64,000 nucleotides of DNA. It comes from DASUAL01 sp035763805. Lineage in GTDB: Bacteria > Gemmatimonadota > Gemmatimonadetes > Gemmatimonadales > GWC2-71-9. The stretch covers positions 25,270-89,269 of the forward strand of contig DASUAL010000039.1 in NCBI GenBank assembly GCA_035763805.1, in the 5' to 3' direction. Positions 25,460 to 34,689 of the stretch are shown here, one piece after another (positions within the stretch are counted from its first letter, which is position 1; every line of letters starts with the position of its first letter). The position numbers and the translations under genes are program-made. The notes beneath the pieces are model-generated. The model had not been told where the DNA came from. It did no database searches and saw only the letters and a list, made by a program, of their open reading frames with translations.

Positions 25460-27591
25460 GGATAGAACTTGCCACCCTGTCGCGCCTGCTCCAGCAGCGT
25501 CTCACTGGGCGCGAAACGCGAGCCGAGGCGTTCGGCAAGCCGTTCGAGCTCGCCCACGAGTCGCGCGGCGCCGAGGTCGTCGGCATGACGTAGCGGCCCG
25601 CCGCGGAACGGAGGAAACCCGAAGCCGAAAATGGCGGCGACGTCGCCGTCGCGCGGACTTCTCACGATGCCTTCACCGACCGCGCGCGCGGCCTCGTTGA
25701 GCATCACCAGGACGAGCCGCTGGATGATCTCCGCGGCGCGAGGGCCGCCGTTGGGTTGTGTGCCGATGAGCTGATACACGGTCGGATCGACGTCGCCCTT
25801 CTTGCCGCCCGAGTACGTGTAGAAACCCTTCCCCGCCTTGCGCCCGAAGCGCCCGGCCTTCACCATGCCGGCGAACCCGGGTGGCGGGGCGAAGCGCTCC
25901 CCGAACGCCCCGTGCATCACGCCCACCACCTTCTCCCCCACGTCCAGGCCGACTTCGTCGAGCAGCGTGATCGGCCCGACAGGGAAGCCGAACTGCACCA
26001 TCAAGTGGTCCATCTCCTCGATCGCGACCCCTTCCTGCAAGAGATGGCCCGCCTCGTTCATGTACGGCGTCAGGATGCGGTTGATCCAAAAGCCGGGGCT
26101 GTCCTTCACCACGACCGCCGTCTTTCCCATGCGCCGCCCGAAGGCGACCGCCGTGCTGGTCACCCAAGGAGCGGTGTGCTCGGACGGGATTACCTCGACC
26201 AGGGGCATGCGAGCGACGGGCGAGAAGAAGTGCATCCCGATCACCTGCTGCGGGCGCCGCCCCGCCGCGGCGATCTGCGCGATCGGAATCGTGGACGTGT
26301 TGGATGCGAACACGACCCTGTCGTGCGTCGCCGCCTCGACCTCGCGCAGCACCTGCTGCTTCACGGCGAGGTCCTCGAACACCGCCTCGATGACGAGGTC
26401 GGCGCGTCCGAAACCCGCGTAGCTGTCGCCGCCGGACAGCAGCGCCACGAGGCGCGCGTGCTCGTACTTCGTGATGCGACGCCGCTTCAGGCGCTCGTCC
26501 GGGATCTCGCGCGCGGCGACCAGGCCCTTATGCACGCGGGGCAGATCAGCGTCCTTCAACCGCGCGTCTACGCCCGCCTGGGACACCGCCGTCCCGGCGA
26601 TCCCCGACCCCATGAACCCGGCTCCGACGACGCCGAGCCGCCGCACCTCCACCGGCGCCGGGGCGTTCGCCACGCCGAAATCCTTCTTGAGCTGGGTGGT
26701 GGCGAAGAAGATCTGGACGAGCTTGCGGGACACATCGGTGACGGCGAGCTGTCCGAAGAGCTGCGCCTCGCGCTTCAATCCCGCGGCCATCCCGCGCCGC
26801 AGCCCATACTGGACCGCCTCCAGCGCGGCGAGCGGGGCGGGATAGTTGCCCTTGGTCTGGTTGAGCACCTGTTTGCGGGCCGTCCGGAACACGAGACTTC
26901 GTCCGAGCGGGTTGGCGTCGAGCAGCCAGCCGACGAAGCCCCCGCGACGCCTTCGCCGGGGCCGCCAGCCCGTCGCCATGCGCTTGGCGGCGGCGATCGT
27001 CACGTCCCTCAGAGTCGCCGGGTGAACGAGTTCGTCGACGATGCCCAACCGGAAGGCCTTCTGCGCCGGCTCGGTTTTTCCCGCCAGAATGATGTCGAGC
27101 GCCGCCCGCGCGCCGATCAGGCGCGGCAATCGCTGGCAGCCGCCCGCGCCCGGGAGGAGGCCCAGCTGCACTTCGGGGAGACCGAGTTGAGTCTTCGGAT
27201 GGTCGCTGGCGACGCGGTAGTGGCAGGCGAGCGCGAACTCGAGCCCGCCGCCCAAGCAGGCGCCGTGGATGCCGACGGCGATCGGCTTCGGAAGCCGGGC
27301 GACGCGCTCGAGCAGCTCCTGGCCGTCCGCCGAGAGCCGCTCGGCTTCGGCGGCGGTGGTCAGCTTGACGAATTCCTCGATGTCCGCGCCGGCGATGAAG
27401 TTCTCGGGCTTGCCCGAGAACAACGCGACGGCCTGCACCGCGGCGTCGCGCTCGAGGCCGGCGAACGTGACCAGGAATTCGTCCTTCACGGCGCGCGAGA
27501 TCTTGTTGACCGGCTCGCCCTTCAGGTCGAGGGTGACGAGCGCGATGCCGTCGATGAGCTCCCAGGTGAGGGCGGACCCGGGTGGAGGCAT
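25456..27591 (-). CDS. fadJ: Fatty-acid oxidation complex alpha subunit (enoyl-CoA hydratase/3-hydroxyacyl-CoA dehydrogenase)
   Basis: Two-domain beta-oxidation enzyme of 711 residues. The N-terminal crotonase part shows GACLGGGLEFALACHYR and LLPGAGGCQRLPRL; the C-terminal dehydrogenase starts with the NAD-binding GVVGAGFMGSGIAGTAV (about residue 320) and contains GMHFFSPVARMPLVEVI with the catalytic His. The ATG at 27591 follows the thiolase TGA by one base, so the two are co-translated as the classical alpha/beta complex. The fadJ label rather than fadB is by similarity of organisation and is tentative. Confidence 0.92.
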   Translation of the reverse strand: MPPPGSALTWELIDGIALVTLDLKGEPVNKISRAVKDEFLVTFAGLERDAAVQAVALFSGKPENFIAGADIEEFVKLTTAAEAERLSADGQELLERVARLPKPIAVGIHGACLGGGLEFALACHYRVASDHPKTQLGLPEVQLGLLPGAGGCQRLPRLIGARAALDIILAGKTEPAQKAFRLGIVDELVHPATLRDVTIAAAKRMATGWRPRRRRRGGFVGWLLDANPLGRSLVFRTARKQVLNQTKGNYPAPLAALEAVQYGLRRGMAAGLKREAQLFGQLAVTDVSRKLVQIFFATTQLKKDFGVANAPAPVEVRRLGVVGAGFMGSGIAGTAVSQAGVDARLKDADLPRVHKGLVAAREIPDERLKRRRITKYEHARLVALLSGGDSYAGFGRADLVIEAVFEDLAVKQQVLREVEAATHDRVVFASNTSTIPIAQIAAAGRRPQQVIGMHFFSPVARMPLVEVIPSEHTAPWVTSTAVAFGRRMGKTAVVVKDSPGFWINRILTPYMNEAGHLLQEGVAIEEMDHLMVQFGFPVGPITLLDEVGLDVGEKVVGVMHGAFGERFAPPPGFAGMVKAGRFGRKAGKGFYTYSGGKKGDVDPTVYQLIGTQPNGGPRAAEIIQRLVLVMLNEAARAVGEGIVRSPRDGDVAAIFGFGFPPFRGGPLRHADDLGAARLVGELERLAERLGSRFAPSETLLEQARQGGKFYP

Positions 27592-27592
27592 G

Positions 27593-28852
27593 TCAGCGGC
27601 GCTCCAGCACCATCGCGAAGCCCATCCCGCCCTGCGCGCAGATCGAGAGCAGCCCGAACTGCACATCGCGCCGCGACATCTCGTTCGCGAGCGTCGTGAC
27701 GATGCGACCCCCGGTGGCGCCGAACGGGTGCCCGATCGCGATCGAGCCGCCCATGACGTTGATGATGTCTTCGTTGATCTCCCACCCCTTCTCGGCGAAG
27801 CCCTTCAGGTTCGAGAGCACCTGGGCCGCGAACGCCTCGTGGATCTCGATGAGGCCGAGGTCCTTCCACTGCACGCCCGCGCGCTCGAGAACCTTGGGGA
27901 CGGCGAAGATGGGCGCCTGAAGCAGCTGCCAGCCGGGGTCCACCGCCGCCACGGCATAAGCGCGGATGTAGGCAAGGGGCGGGTAGCCATGCGCGCGTGC
28001 GGCGTCGTCGCTCATGAGGAGCACGGCGGACGCTCCGTCGGTGAGCGGCGAGGAGCTCGCGGCCGTGACCGTCCCGTACTTGCGGTCGAACACCGGCTTG
28101 AGCTTCGACATCTGCTCGAGCGACGTGTCGGTCCGGATGCCGTTGTCCTGCGTGACGACGGGCGCGTTGAGCTTCGCGGGAAACCAGGGCACGATCTCCT
28201 GCGTGAGCCGGCCGTCGGCCGTTCCCTGGGCCGCGAGCTGGTGGCTGCGGAGCGCCCAGCGGTCCTGCGCCTCGCGCGGGATGTGGTTCTCCTTCGCCAT
28301 CTTCTCGGCCGACTGCCCCATCGTTTCGCCGGTCGACGGCTCGGCGATCGCGGGCGAGACAGGCATCAGGTCGCGGATACGGAGCCGGCTGAAAGTCCGG
28401 AGCCGCGCGCCGAGGCTCTTCGCCTTGCTCGCCTCGACCAGGGTGTCCGCGAGGCGGCGGGAGGCGAGGATCGGGATGTCCGAGAGCGACTCGACACCGC
28501 CCGCGATCACGACGTCGGCGTTTCCGAGCGCGATCTGATCGTGCGCACTGGAGACGGCTTGGCCGGCTGAGGCGCAGGCGCGGTTGAGCGAGTAGGCGGG
28601 AATCTCTTTCGGGAACTGGGGGAGGAGGCTCACTTCGCGGGCGACGTTGGGCACGAGCGCCGACGGCACGACCTGTCCGAAGACCACCTCATCCACGTCC
28701 GCCCCGTCCAGACTGGTGCGCTCGAGCAGCTCGCGCGTGACATAACGGGCGAGATCCACGGCGCGCGCGTCCTTCAGCGCGGTTCCCGATTTGCAGAACG
28801 GCGTGCGGCAACCGGCCACGACGGCTACGCGCCGCCCATTTCCCACCGGCAT
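27593..28852 (-). CDS. fadI: Acetyl-CoA C-acyltransferase (thiolase)
   Basis: The beta subunit of the fatty-acid oxidation complex cleaves 3-ketoacyl-CoA to acetyl-CoA and a shortened acyl-CoA. At 419 residues it has the nucleophilic Cys in NRACASAGQAV, the GHPFGATGGR loop with the catalytic His, and the second Cys in SICAQGGMGFAMVLE. The ATG is preceded by AGGAG. It heads the minus-strand run fadI-fadJ-ProDH-small gene-rsgA and is divergent from glpD, with about 66 bases between the starts. Confidence 0.93.
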   Translation of the reverse strand: MPVGNGRRVAVVAGCRTPFCKSGTALKDARAVDLARYVTRELLERTSLDGADVDEVVFGQVVPSALVPNVAREVSLLPQFPKEIPAYSLNRACASAGQAVSSAHDQIALGNADVVIAGGVESLSDIPILASRRLADTLVEASKAKSLGARLRTFSRLRIRDLMPVSPAIAEPSTGETMGQSAEKMAKENHIPREAQDRWALRSHQLAAQGTADGRLTQEIVPWFPAKLNAPVVTQDNGIRTDTSLEQMSKLKPVFDRKYGTVTAASSSPLTDGASAVLLMSDDAARAHGYPPLAYIRAYAVAAVDPGWQLLQAPIFAVPKVLERAGVQWKDLGLIEIHEAFAAQVLSNLKGFAEKGWEINEDIINVMGGSIAIGHPFGATGGRIVTTLANEMSRRDVQFGLLSICAQGGMGFAMVLERR

Positions 28853-28918
28853 TACATTCTCCTGCGTGATGCGAGCGTGAAAGCTACCACGGGGCACGCA
28901 GGCCGGCCAAGACACCGC

Positions 28919-30607
28919 ATGCCGACGGACACAGAGTTCTCCCAGCGCACGCGCGCCGCGGCGCTCGCGTCGATGGTCGCCGAGCCGGTGGACGTCCTCG
29001 TCATCGGCGGCGGGATAGTGGGCGCCGGCGTCGCTCGCGACGCGGCGCTGCGCGGTTTCCGCACCGCGCTCGTGGACAAGGGCGACTTCGGAGGCGGCAC
29101 GTCGTCCCATTCGTCCCGCCTGATTCACGGCGGTATCCGGTACCTCGAGCAACACGACTTCCGCCTGGTCCTCGAGGCGAGCCGCGAGCGGCGCGTGCTC
29201 ATGAACATCGCGCCGCACCTCGTGCGCCCACTGCCTTTCCTGTTCCCCGCCTACCGGGGGGCGCGTGTCCGGGCGTGGCAGCTCCGTGCCGGGTTGTGGC
29301 TGTACGACCTGCTGGCCGCGTTTCGGAACGTCCGCCGCCACCGCTGGCTCGGGCGCAGGACCGTGCTGCGGCTGGAGCCGGGGCTCCGCGAGAAGGACCT
29401 CCAGGGCGCCGGGCTCTATTACGATGCCCAGACGGACGATGCCCGCCTCGTGATCGCCACGACGCGGAGCGCGGCGCAGGCGGGCGCGCTGGTCGCGAAC
29501 TACGCCGAGGTCGTCAGCCTCCTTAAACCCGACGGGCGCGTGCGCGGGGCCACGGCTCGCGACGCTCTGACCGGCAGGACCCACACGGTGCGCGCGCTCG
29601 TGGTCGTGAACGCTACCGGGCCGTGGGTGGACCGCGTGCGCCGGCTCGACGACCCGCAGGCCGAGCCGCTGCTGCGGCTCACCAAGGGCGCGCACGTCGC
29701 CGTGCCGCGCCAACGCGTCGGGAATACCCACGCCGTGACCATCACGTCCCCGATCGACGGCCGGGTGATGTTCGTGCTGCCGTGGGGAGAGCAGAGCTAC
29801 GTCGGGACGACCGATACCGAAGACGCCGCCTCCCTCGACGACGTGCGGACCACGGCGGAGGACGTCATCTACCTCCTCCGGTCGGCGAACGCGTTCTTTC
29901 CCCAGGCCCGGCTGGCGCCCCAGGATGTTGTCGCGACGTGGGCGGGGCTGCGCGCGCTGCTACAACCGGATCAGTCCCTCTCTCCGTCCGAGGTCTCGCG
30001 CGAGCACCGGATCGTGGAGAGCCCGAGCGGACTGCTCTCGATCGCTGGCGGCAAGCTCACGACTTACCGCGTCATGGGGCGCGAAATGGTGGATCGCGTC
30101 GCCGCGCGGCTCACGGCCCTCGACGGCCGCCCCAAGGCGCCACCACCGCCCACCGACCGGCTGCCGCTCCCAGGCGGTGAGCCGGCGGACCTCACCGTGC
30201 TCGTCGAGGCAGCCCGGGGACGCGGGGCGTCCGAGTCGACCGCACACCACCTCGTGGCCAGCTACGGTAGCGAGTCGGCCGGCGTGCTCAACCTCGCGGA
30301 CCGCGATCGCAGGCTCGGCCGGCCGATCGAGAGCGGCCACCCGGAGATCTGGGCCGAGGTCGTGCATGCCGTGGAGCGGGAGATGGCGGTGCGGCTCGAC
30401 GACGTGCTCGTCCGGCGGCTGCATCTCTTCTATCAAGACCGCGATCACGCGGCGCGCGCCGCGCCCGCCGTCGCCAAACACATGGCCGAGCTGCTCGGTT
30501 GGGACGCGGCGCGCGTGGAGGAGGAGCTCGACGAGTATCGGGGGGCGGTCGAGCGGGCCGGAGAGTTCCTGCGCCGGATCGCTCGTCCGAGCAACGAAGT
30601 CGGCTGA
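28919..30607 (+). CDS. glpD: Aerobic glycerol-3-phosphate dehydrogenase
   Basis: FAD-dependent, membrane-associated enzyme that oxidises glycerol-3-phosphate to dihydroxyacetone phosphate and feeds the quinone pool. The 562-residue protein has the dinucleotide fold DVLVIGGGIVGAGVARDAAL, the GTSSHSSRLIHGGIRYLEQ motif and the C-terminal DUF-type cap domain after residue about 400. I used the ATG at 28919; a GTG at 28877 would add 14 unconserved residues. It is divergent from fadI, which fits joint use of lipid fatty-acid and glycerol parts. Confidence 0.92.
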   Translation: MPTDTEFSQRTRAAALASMVAEPVDVLVIGGGIVGAGVARDAALRGFRTALVDKGDFGGGTSSHSSRLIHGGIRYLEQHDFRLVLEASRERRVLMNIAPHLVRPLPFLFPAYRGARVRAWQLRAGLWLYDLLAAFRNVRRHRWLGRRTVLRLEPGLREKDLQGAGLYYDAQTDDARLVIATTRSAAQAGALVANYAEVVSLLKPDGRVRGATARDALTGRTHTVRALVVVNATGPWVDRVRRLDDPQAEPLLRLTKGAHVAVPRQRVGNTHAVTITSPIDGRVMFVLPWGEQSYVGTTDTEDAASLDDVRTTAEDVIYLLRSANAFFPQARLAPQDVVATWAGLRALLQPDQSLSPSEVSREHRIVESPSGLLSIAGGKLTTYRVMGREMVDRVAARLTALDGRPKAPPPPTDRLPLPGGEPADLTVLVEAARGRGASESTAHHLVASYGSESAGVLNLADRDRRLGRPIESGHPEIWAEVVHAVEREMAVRLDDVLVRRLHLFYQDRDHAARAAPAVAKHMAELLGWDAARVEEELDEYRGAVERAGEFLRRIARPSNEVG

Positions 30608-30638
30608 TCCCCGCCACCCAGCAGTGGCCTTCCTCCTT

Positions 30639-31076
30639 CTATCGGCGCGCCTCCTGCAGCCGCGCACGGTAGTGTGCCAGGTTTTCGTGACTGATCCGCG
30701 TCAGGTCGCCGGGCATCTCGTCCGGCCCGAACCAGCGGATTTCGGCGCACTTGTCCGGTTCTCGAATCACCGGCTCACCGCCTGTGCGTCGGCAGATGAA
30801 CGTGGGCGACACCCAATGCTGTCCCTCGTCCGGGAGGATGTGGTCCACGACGTCGAGCAACGCGCCAACATCAATTTCGATGCCGTATTCTTCCTGCATC
30901 TCGCGCTTCAGGGCATCGGCGAGCCGCTCGCCGAACTCGACGGAGCCGCCGGGGAACTCCCACAGCCCCCGCTCGTTCTTCGCCTTCGGGCCACGACGCG
31001 CCAACAGCAGCCGGCCATCGTCGGCGACGATGATCGCGCCGACGCCGACGCCGACGTAGTCCACGCCGCGCTTCAT
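30639..31076 (-). CDS. NUDIX hydrolase
   Basis: A 145-residue NUDIX domain protein. The NUDIX box appears as GGSVEFGERLADALKREMQEEYGI (first Gly to catalytic Glu pair), preceded by RGLWEFP. MutT-like proteins hydrolyse NDP-X substrates such as oxidised or noncanonical nucleotides; the substrate here is unknown. The ATG at 31076 is four bases after the zinc-ribbon metallopeptidase stop, so it is the last gene of a three-gene cassette with that peptidase and an ATP-grasp ligase. It faces glpD across a 31-base gap. Confidence 0.88.
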   Translation of the reverse strand: MKRGVDYVGVGVGAIIVADDGRLLLARRGPKAKNERGLWEFPGGSVEFGERLADALKREMQEEYGIEIDVGALLDVVDHILPDEGQHWVSPTFICRRTGGEPVIREPDKCAEIRWFGPDEMPGDLTRISHENLAHYRARLQEARR

Positions 31077-31080
31077 TGGA

Positions 31081-32094
31081 TCAGACCCATCCCCGCAGCG
31101 ATCGTACGAAGTCGTGCACGACCAGGAATTTCTCGAACACCGGCACGCCCTTGCGCTTCCGACCGAACTCCGCGAACAGCTCTCGTAGCCGGCCCCGCCG
31201 CGCAACGTAGAACCGAAACGTTTCCGCGAAGTCCTCCTGCGGGTGCGTCGCGGCGTACGCCGTGACGTAATTCGGCAGCGTCGTCGTCACGCCGCGGCGC
31301 TCGAAGTCCACCCACTTCGAGTCGGCGACGCGGTATGCCTTGCGTACCTCCCCGAACGCCCGTCGGAAACGCCCCGTGCGGGTGAGCGACCAGTTGTGAT
31401 ACAGGAACGAGTGCCCCAGCTCGTGCAGGATCAGCCCCGTGAGCATGTTCCAGGAGATCTCGTCCCGCCATCGCTTACCGGTGACGTACCGGCGCTCGAT
31501 TTCGATCACCTTGGGCGAGCGGTGCGTGACACCCGACACGCCGGGCCTCAGCAGCACGCGGTAGTTCCAATCCTTGATGCGCGCGACGACGAGGAGCTGT
31601 CGCACGCGCCGCAGCGCCTGACGGATGAGGTCGCGCCCCGACGCGTCCTCGCCGCACCACGGACAGACGTCCATCCAGTCGTCCACACCTTTGCTGCAGT
31701 GCGGGCAGATGTTCTGGTAGTCGTCGTACCGCCACTTTTGCGGCCGCCCGCACCACGGGCAGTGACGCATCGGGTACATCACCCCGCCGCCACAGCCCCA
31801 GCGGCAGCGCCGGTCGTACCGGAATCCTTTCGGCGCCTTGAGCGGCTCCGGACTCGAAGCCGGATCTTCGATTCTGCGCCCGCACCAGGGGCAGAACGAG
31901 AACGCATCCGACACGACCCAGCCGCAGTAGTAGCACTCGGCGCCCGTCTCTTTCCGGGTGTCGCGCCACTCGAGACGCCGGCCGCAGTTGGAGCAGTGCG
32001 ACCAGAAGCGCTCGAGCTCCGCGCCGCACGTCGGGCAGCGCAACTCGGGAGTCGGAACCTCGCGGCGGCGGCGCGGCCGCTTAGCCGTGGTCAC
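31081..32094 (-). CDS. Zinc-ribbon array fused to an HELGH metallopeptidase-like domain
   Basis: Residues about 18-150 contain four zinc-ribbon units, each made of two Cys knuckles: CPTC/CSNC, CYYC/CPWC, a CRWGC/CPWC variant, and CPHC/CPWC. Residues about 190-337 form a putative zinc peptidase domain with ISWNMLTGLILHELGHSFLYH as the HExxH helix and EDFAETFRFYV as the probable third ligand. No signal peptide is present, so it acts in the cytosol. The domain order is unusual. It overlaps the upstream ATP-grasp gene by 14 bases and precedes a NUDIX gene by four, suggesting one functional unit. Substrate unknown. Confidence 0.8.
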   Translation of the reverse strand: MTTAKRPRRRREVPTPELRCPTCGAELERFWSHCSNCGRRLEWRDTRKETGAECYYCGWVVSDAFSFCPWCGRRIEDPASSPEPLKAPKGFRYDRRCRWGCGGGVMYPMRHCPWCGRPQKWRYDDYQNICPHCSKGVDDWMDVCPWCGEDASGRDLIRQALRRVRQLLVVARIKDWNYRVLLRPGVSGVTHRSPKVIEIERRYVTGKRWRDEISWNMLTGLILHELGHSFLYHNWSLTRTGRFRRAFGEVRKAYRVADSKWVDFERRGVTTTLPNYVTAYAATHPQEDFAETFRFYVARRGRLRELFAEFGRKRKGVPVFEKFLVVHDFVRSLRGWV

Positions 32095-33085
32095 GAGTGA
32101 GCGCCTCGTCGACGATCCGCTGGATGAAGTCCTCGTAGCTCATCCCCGCCTTCTCGGCCGCGTTGGCCATCTCGTGCTCGTAGGCGATGAAGGGGTTGGG
32201 GTTCACTTCGAGCACATAGACTTCGTCGTGCGTCAACCGCAGGTCCACGCGCCCGTAGTCCTGGAGCCAGAGCGCATGGAACGCCGTCGTGCAGATGTCC
32301 GCGATCTTCGCCGTCACGTCCTCGGACAGCCCTTTCGCGAACACATTCTTGATCTTCTTCCGCTTGCGGTAGTCCTCATCCCATTTCGCCTTGTAGGTCG
32401 CGATGCGGTGCTCCGAATCATCTGCCTCGCCGAACATCATCTCGATGATGGGGAGCACCTGCAGCCGCTCGTTGCCGAGCAGTCCGACGTACAGCTCCCG
32501 CCCCTCGATCAACTCCTCCACGATCGCCGCCTGGCGGAACTTTTCGTGGATGAACGTGACCCGCTGCACGAGGCCCTCATCGTCCTCCACGACCGACGCC
32601 TGCGCGATGCCCACGGACGCGTCCTCGAGCAGCGGTTTCACGATGAGCGGGAACCGGAGCTCGGATGGACGGACCGGCTTCTCCCCCGGATGGAACTCGG
32701 CGAACGCCGACACCCGGATCCCGTGAAAGGCGAGAACCTTCTTGGTGAGCGACTTGTTCCGCGCCAGGAGCAGCGCCGTCGGAGACGAACCGGTGTAACG
32801 GTACCCATGCATCTCGAGCACCGCCGCGAGCCCGTACTCGTGGCGCGCATGGCCACGAAAGGCCTCGCACCCGTTGAACACCAGCTTCGGCTGGAACTTC
32901 GCGAGGCGCTCGAGCATCGGTGCGAGCTCTTCGCCGACCCCGACCATGAGTACGTCGTGCCCCCGCGCCACGAGTGCCCGCGCCACGTCGTACTCTGCCT
33001 CCCGCACCTTCGCGTCGACTTCCTTCTTGTAGTCGGCGTCTTCCCAGTCGGGGTGCGGGGAGTCGAACAGAACGGCGATCTTCAC
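32081..33085 (-). CDS. ATP-grasp ligase of the D-alanine-D-alanine ligase family
   Basis: The 334-residue protein begins IAVLFDSPHPDW and has the preATP-grasp fold, then the ATP-grasp core: FPLIVKPLLEDASVGI with the phosphate-binding Lys, VEELIEGRELYVGLL, and the metal-binding end VYVLEVNPNPFI. D-Ala-D-Ala ligases and related peptide or amino-acid ligases share these features. It is unlikely to be the cell-wall ddl enzyme, because it lies with a zinc-ribbon peptidase and a NUDIX hydrolase rather than mur genes. The GTG at 33085 was chosen; a longer frame would translate the adjacent inverted repeat. Confidence 0.85.
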   Translation of the reverse strand: MKIAVLFDSPHPDWEDADYKKEVDAKVREAEYDVARALVARGHDVLMVGVGEELAPMLERLAKFQPKLVFNGCEAFRGHARHEYGLAAVLEMHGYRYTGSSPTALLLARNKSLTKKVLAFHGIRVSAFAEFHPGEKPVRPSELRFPLIVKPLLEDASVGIAQASVVEDDEGLVQRVTFIHEKFRQAAIVEELIEGRELYVGLLGNERLQVLPIIEMMFGEADDSEHRIATYKAKWDEDYRKRKKIKNVFAKGLSEDVTAKIADICTTAFHALWLQDYGRVDLRLTHDEVYVLEVNPNPFIAYEHEMANAAEKAGMSYEDFIQRIVDEALTRDHG

Positions 33086-33100
33086 CGCCCCGCACCTCCC

Positions 33101-33210
33101 CGCCCAATGCGGAATGCGGAGTGCGGAATGCGGAATTGAAATGGGAGGTCGATCACCGAACGACGCCCGACCTGACATTCCGCCTTCCCCATTCCGCATT
33201 CCGCATTCAT
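33101..33210. repeat. Long inverted repeat built of GCGGAAT words upstream of the ATP-grasp gene
   Basis: The left arm (about 33106-33138) is four to five head-to-tail copies of a 7-base word AATGCGG with one GTG variant. The right arm (about 33176-33208) is the reverse complement (CATTCCGC, CATTCCGCATTCCG) with a few mismatches. The arms surround a 40-base spacer and could fold into a stem of roughly 30 pairs. It fills nearly the whole space between the MFS stop and the ATP-grasp start and encodes no plausible protein. Confidence 0.7.
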
Positions 33211-34643
33211 GCTCTCACCCGCGCCATATCTCTTGCCACCGTCGTCAGCCCGATCAGGATCACCAGCCCCCCCACCGCTCCCGCAGTCGGAAGCAGCAGC
33301 ATCGCCGGCCGGAGCCCGAACCGGTCGGAGAGGTACCCGACCAAAGGGGGTGCAATGGCGTCACCCGCGAGATGCGAGAACAGCACGTAGGCGCCGAGTA
33401 CGGAGGCGCGGACCGCGGCCGGCACCACGTCCAGAATCACCGCGGAGAGCGGTCCGTTGTACCAGGTGTACAGGAAGAACGTCGCGAACAGAAGAGGCAC
33501 GAACAGCTGCAACTCGTCGACTAGGAGCAACGCGGCGCACACCGGCCCGCCCAGCACGAATCCCGCTCCGCTCACGACGACGCGACCCCCAGGCCACCGC
33601 TGCAGCAGCCAGTCGCCGACCCGGCCGCCGAACAGCGCCCCGAGGGCGCCCCCCGCGAGCCCCCAGAGCCCGAACTGGCGCCCCACCACCGCCACCGAGA
33701 GGCCGTGCGTGCGCTGCATGAAGCTCGGTGCCCACGCGATGAGCCCGTTGACCGCAAACGTCACGAGCGCTCCGCCCAGGAACATCCAGATGAGCGTGGG
33801 CGTGCGGAGCACCGTGGCCGCCGCGTGCAGGAACTCGCCGTACGCCGTCGCCGCCACTTCCGTCGCTTCCGTGGTGCGCTGCACCGCGGCGGGAATGAGT
33901 CGCACGACCGTCCAGACGATCCCGGCCGTGAGAAAGACGGCGAACACCCCTGTCTCGACCTCCGGAGGCGCGCCGAGCAGGTCGAGCACGCCGCTCAGCA
34001 GGGCGCCCACGAGCGCGAGGAGGATCATCGGTCTGCCGAGCTCCAGGGCCTGCCGCACTCCCCGTTCGGTCCAGCTCCGCACCGTCGCCGCGAGTGGCGC
34101 GGGCGGACGCCGGCGCGGCTCGCGCAGCCGCGACGCCAGGATCGTCAGGATGAACCCCGGCACGCCCATCGCCACGAACGCCGTCCGCCAGCCATAGCGC
34201 TCGGCCAACACACCGCCCAGCCAGATCCCGAGCACGCCGCCGAACGCCATACCCACCGAGTAGATCCCGATGGCGAATGCCCGCCGGCGTCCTTCGTAGA
34301 ACTCGGCGATGAGCGCCTGCGCCGCGGGCCCGTACCCTGCCTCGCCCACGCCCACCAGGGCGCGGCAAAACAGCAGCTGCCAAAACCGGTTCACCACGGC
34401 GCCCAGCGCGGTGAAGGCGCTCCACAGCCCGACGCCGAACGCGATCACCGCGCGGCGGGAGCGCAAGTCGCCGATCACGCCGAGTGGCAGCGCCGCGAGC
34501 GACAGCACGATGACGTAGGCCGAGCCGAGCCAGCCGAGCTGCTGGTCGGAGAGCACGAGCTCGCGCTTGATGTGCTCGAACAGCGCGAAGATGACGTTGC
34601 GATCGGTGTAGTTGAGGATGTTGATCAGCGTGAGGAGGGCCAG
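33207..34643 (-). CDS. MFS transporter, spinster-like, with no normal start codon
   Basis: A twelve-helix major-facilitator carrier; the region around WQLLFCRALVGVGEAGYGPAAQALI is characteristic of the spinster-like group. The first in-frame canonical start is GTG 34556, but translation upstream of it gives the expected first helix and the conserved LTLINILNYTDRNVIFALF segment. Only CTG codons are available there (for example 34643, used here); the nearest ATG (34657) is in another frame. So either a CTG start is used, or the 5' end carries a frameshift or sequence error. The substrate is not known. It follows the deoxyhypusine-synthase-like gene on the same strand. Confidence 0.75.
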   Translation of the reverse strand: MALLTLINILNYTDRNVIFALFEHIKRELVLSDQQLGWLGSAYVIVLSLAALPLGVIGDLRSRRAVIAFGVGLWSAFTALGAVVNRFWQLLFCRALVGVGEAGYGPAAQALIAEFYEGRRRAFAIGIYSVGMAFGGVLGIWLGGVLAERYGWRTAFVAMGVPGFILTILASRLREPRRRPPAPLAATVRSWTERGVRQALELGRPMILLALVGALLSGVLDLLGAPPEVETGVFAVFLTAGIVWTVVRLIPAAVQRTTEATEVAATAYGEFLHAAATVLRTPTLIWMFLGGALVTFAVNGLIAWAPSFMQRTHGLSVAVVGRQFGLWGLAGGALGALFGGRVGDWLLQRWPGGRVVVSGAGFVLGGPVCAALLLVDELQLFVPLLFATFFLYTWYNGPLSAVILDVVPAAVRASVLGAYVLFSHLAGDAIAPPLVGYLSDRFGLRPAMLLLPTAGAVGGLVILIGLTTVARDMARVRA

Positions 34644-34689
34644 GGCGTACGCCGCATACGCCCCGGCGCCGCTCCCCCCGCGGGCGGGG

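Noticed and set aside
25756..27699. 647-codon plus-strand open frame opposite fadJ
   Set aside because: Antisense shadow; composition is Arg/Asp/His-rich without domains, and fadJ is full length.
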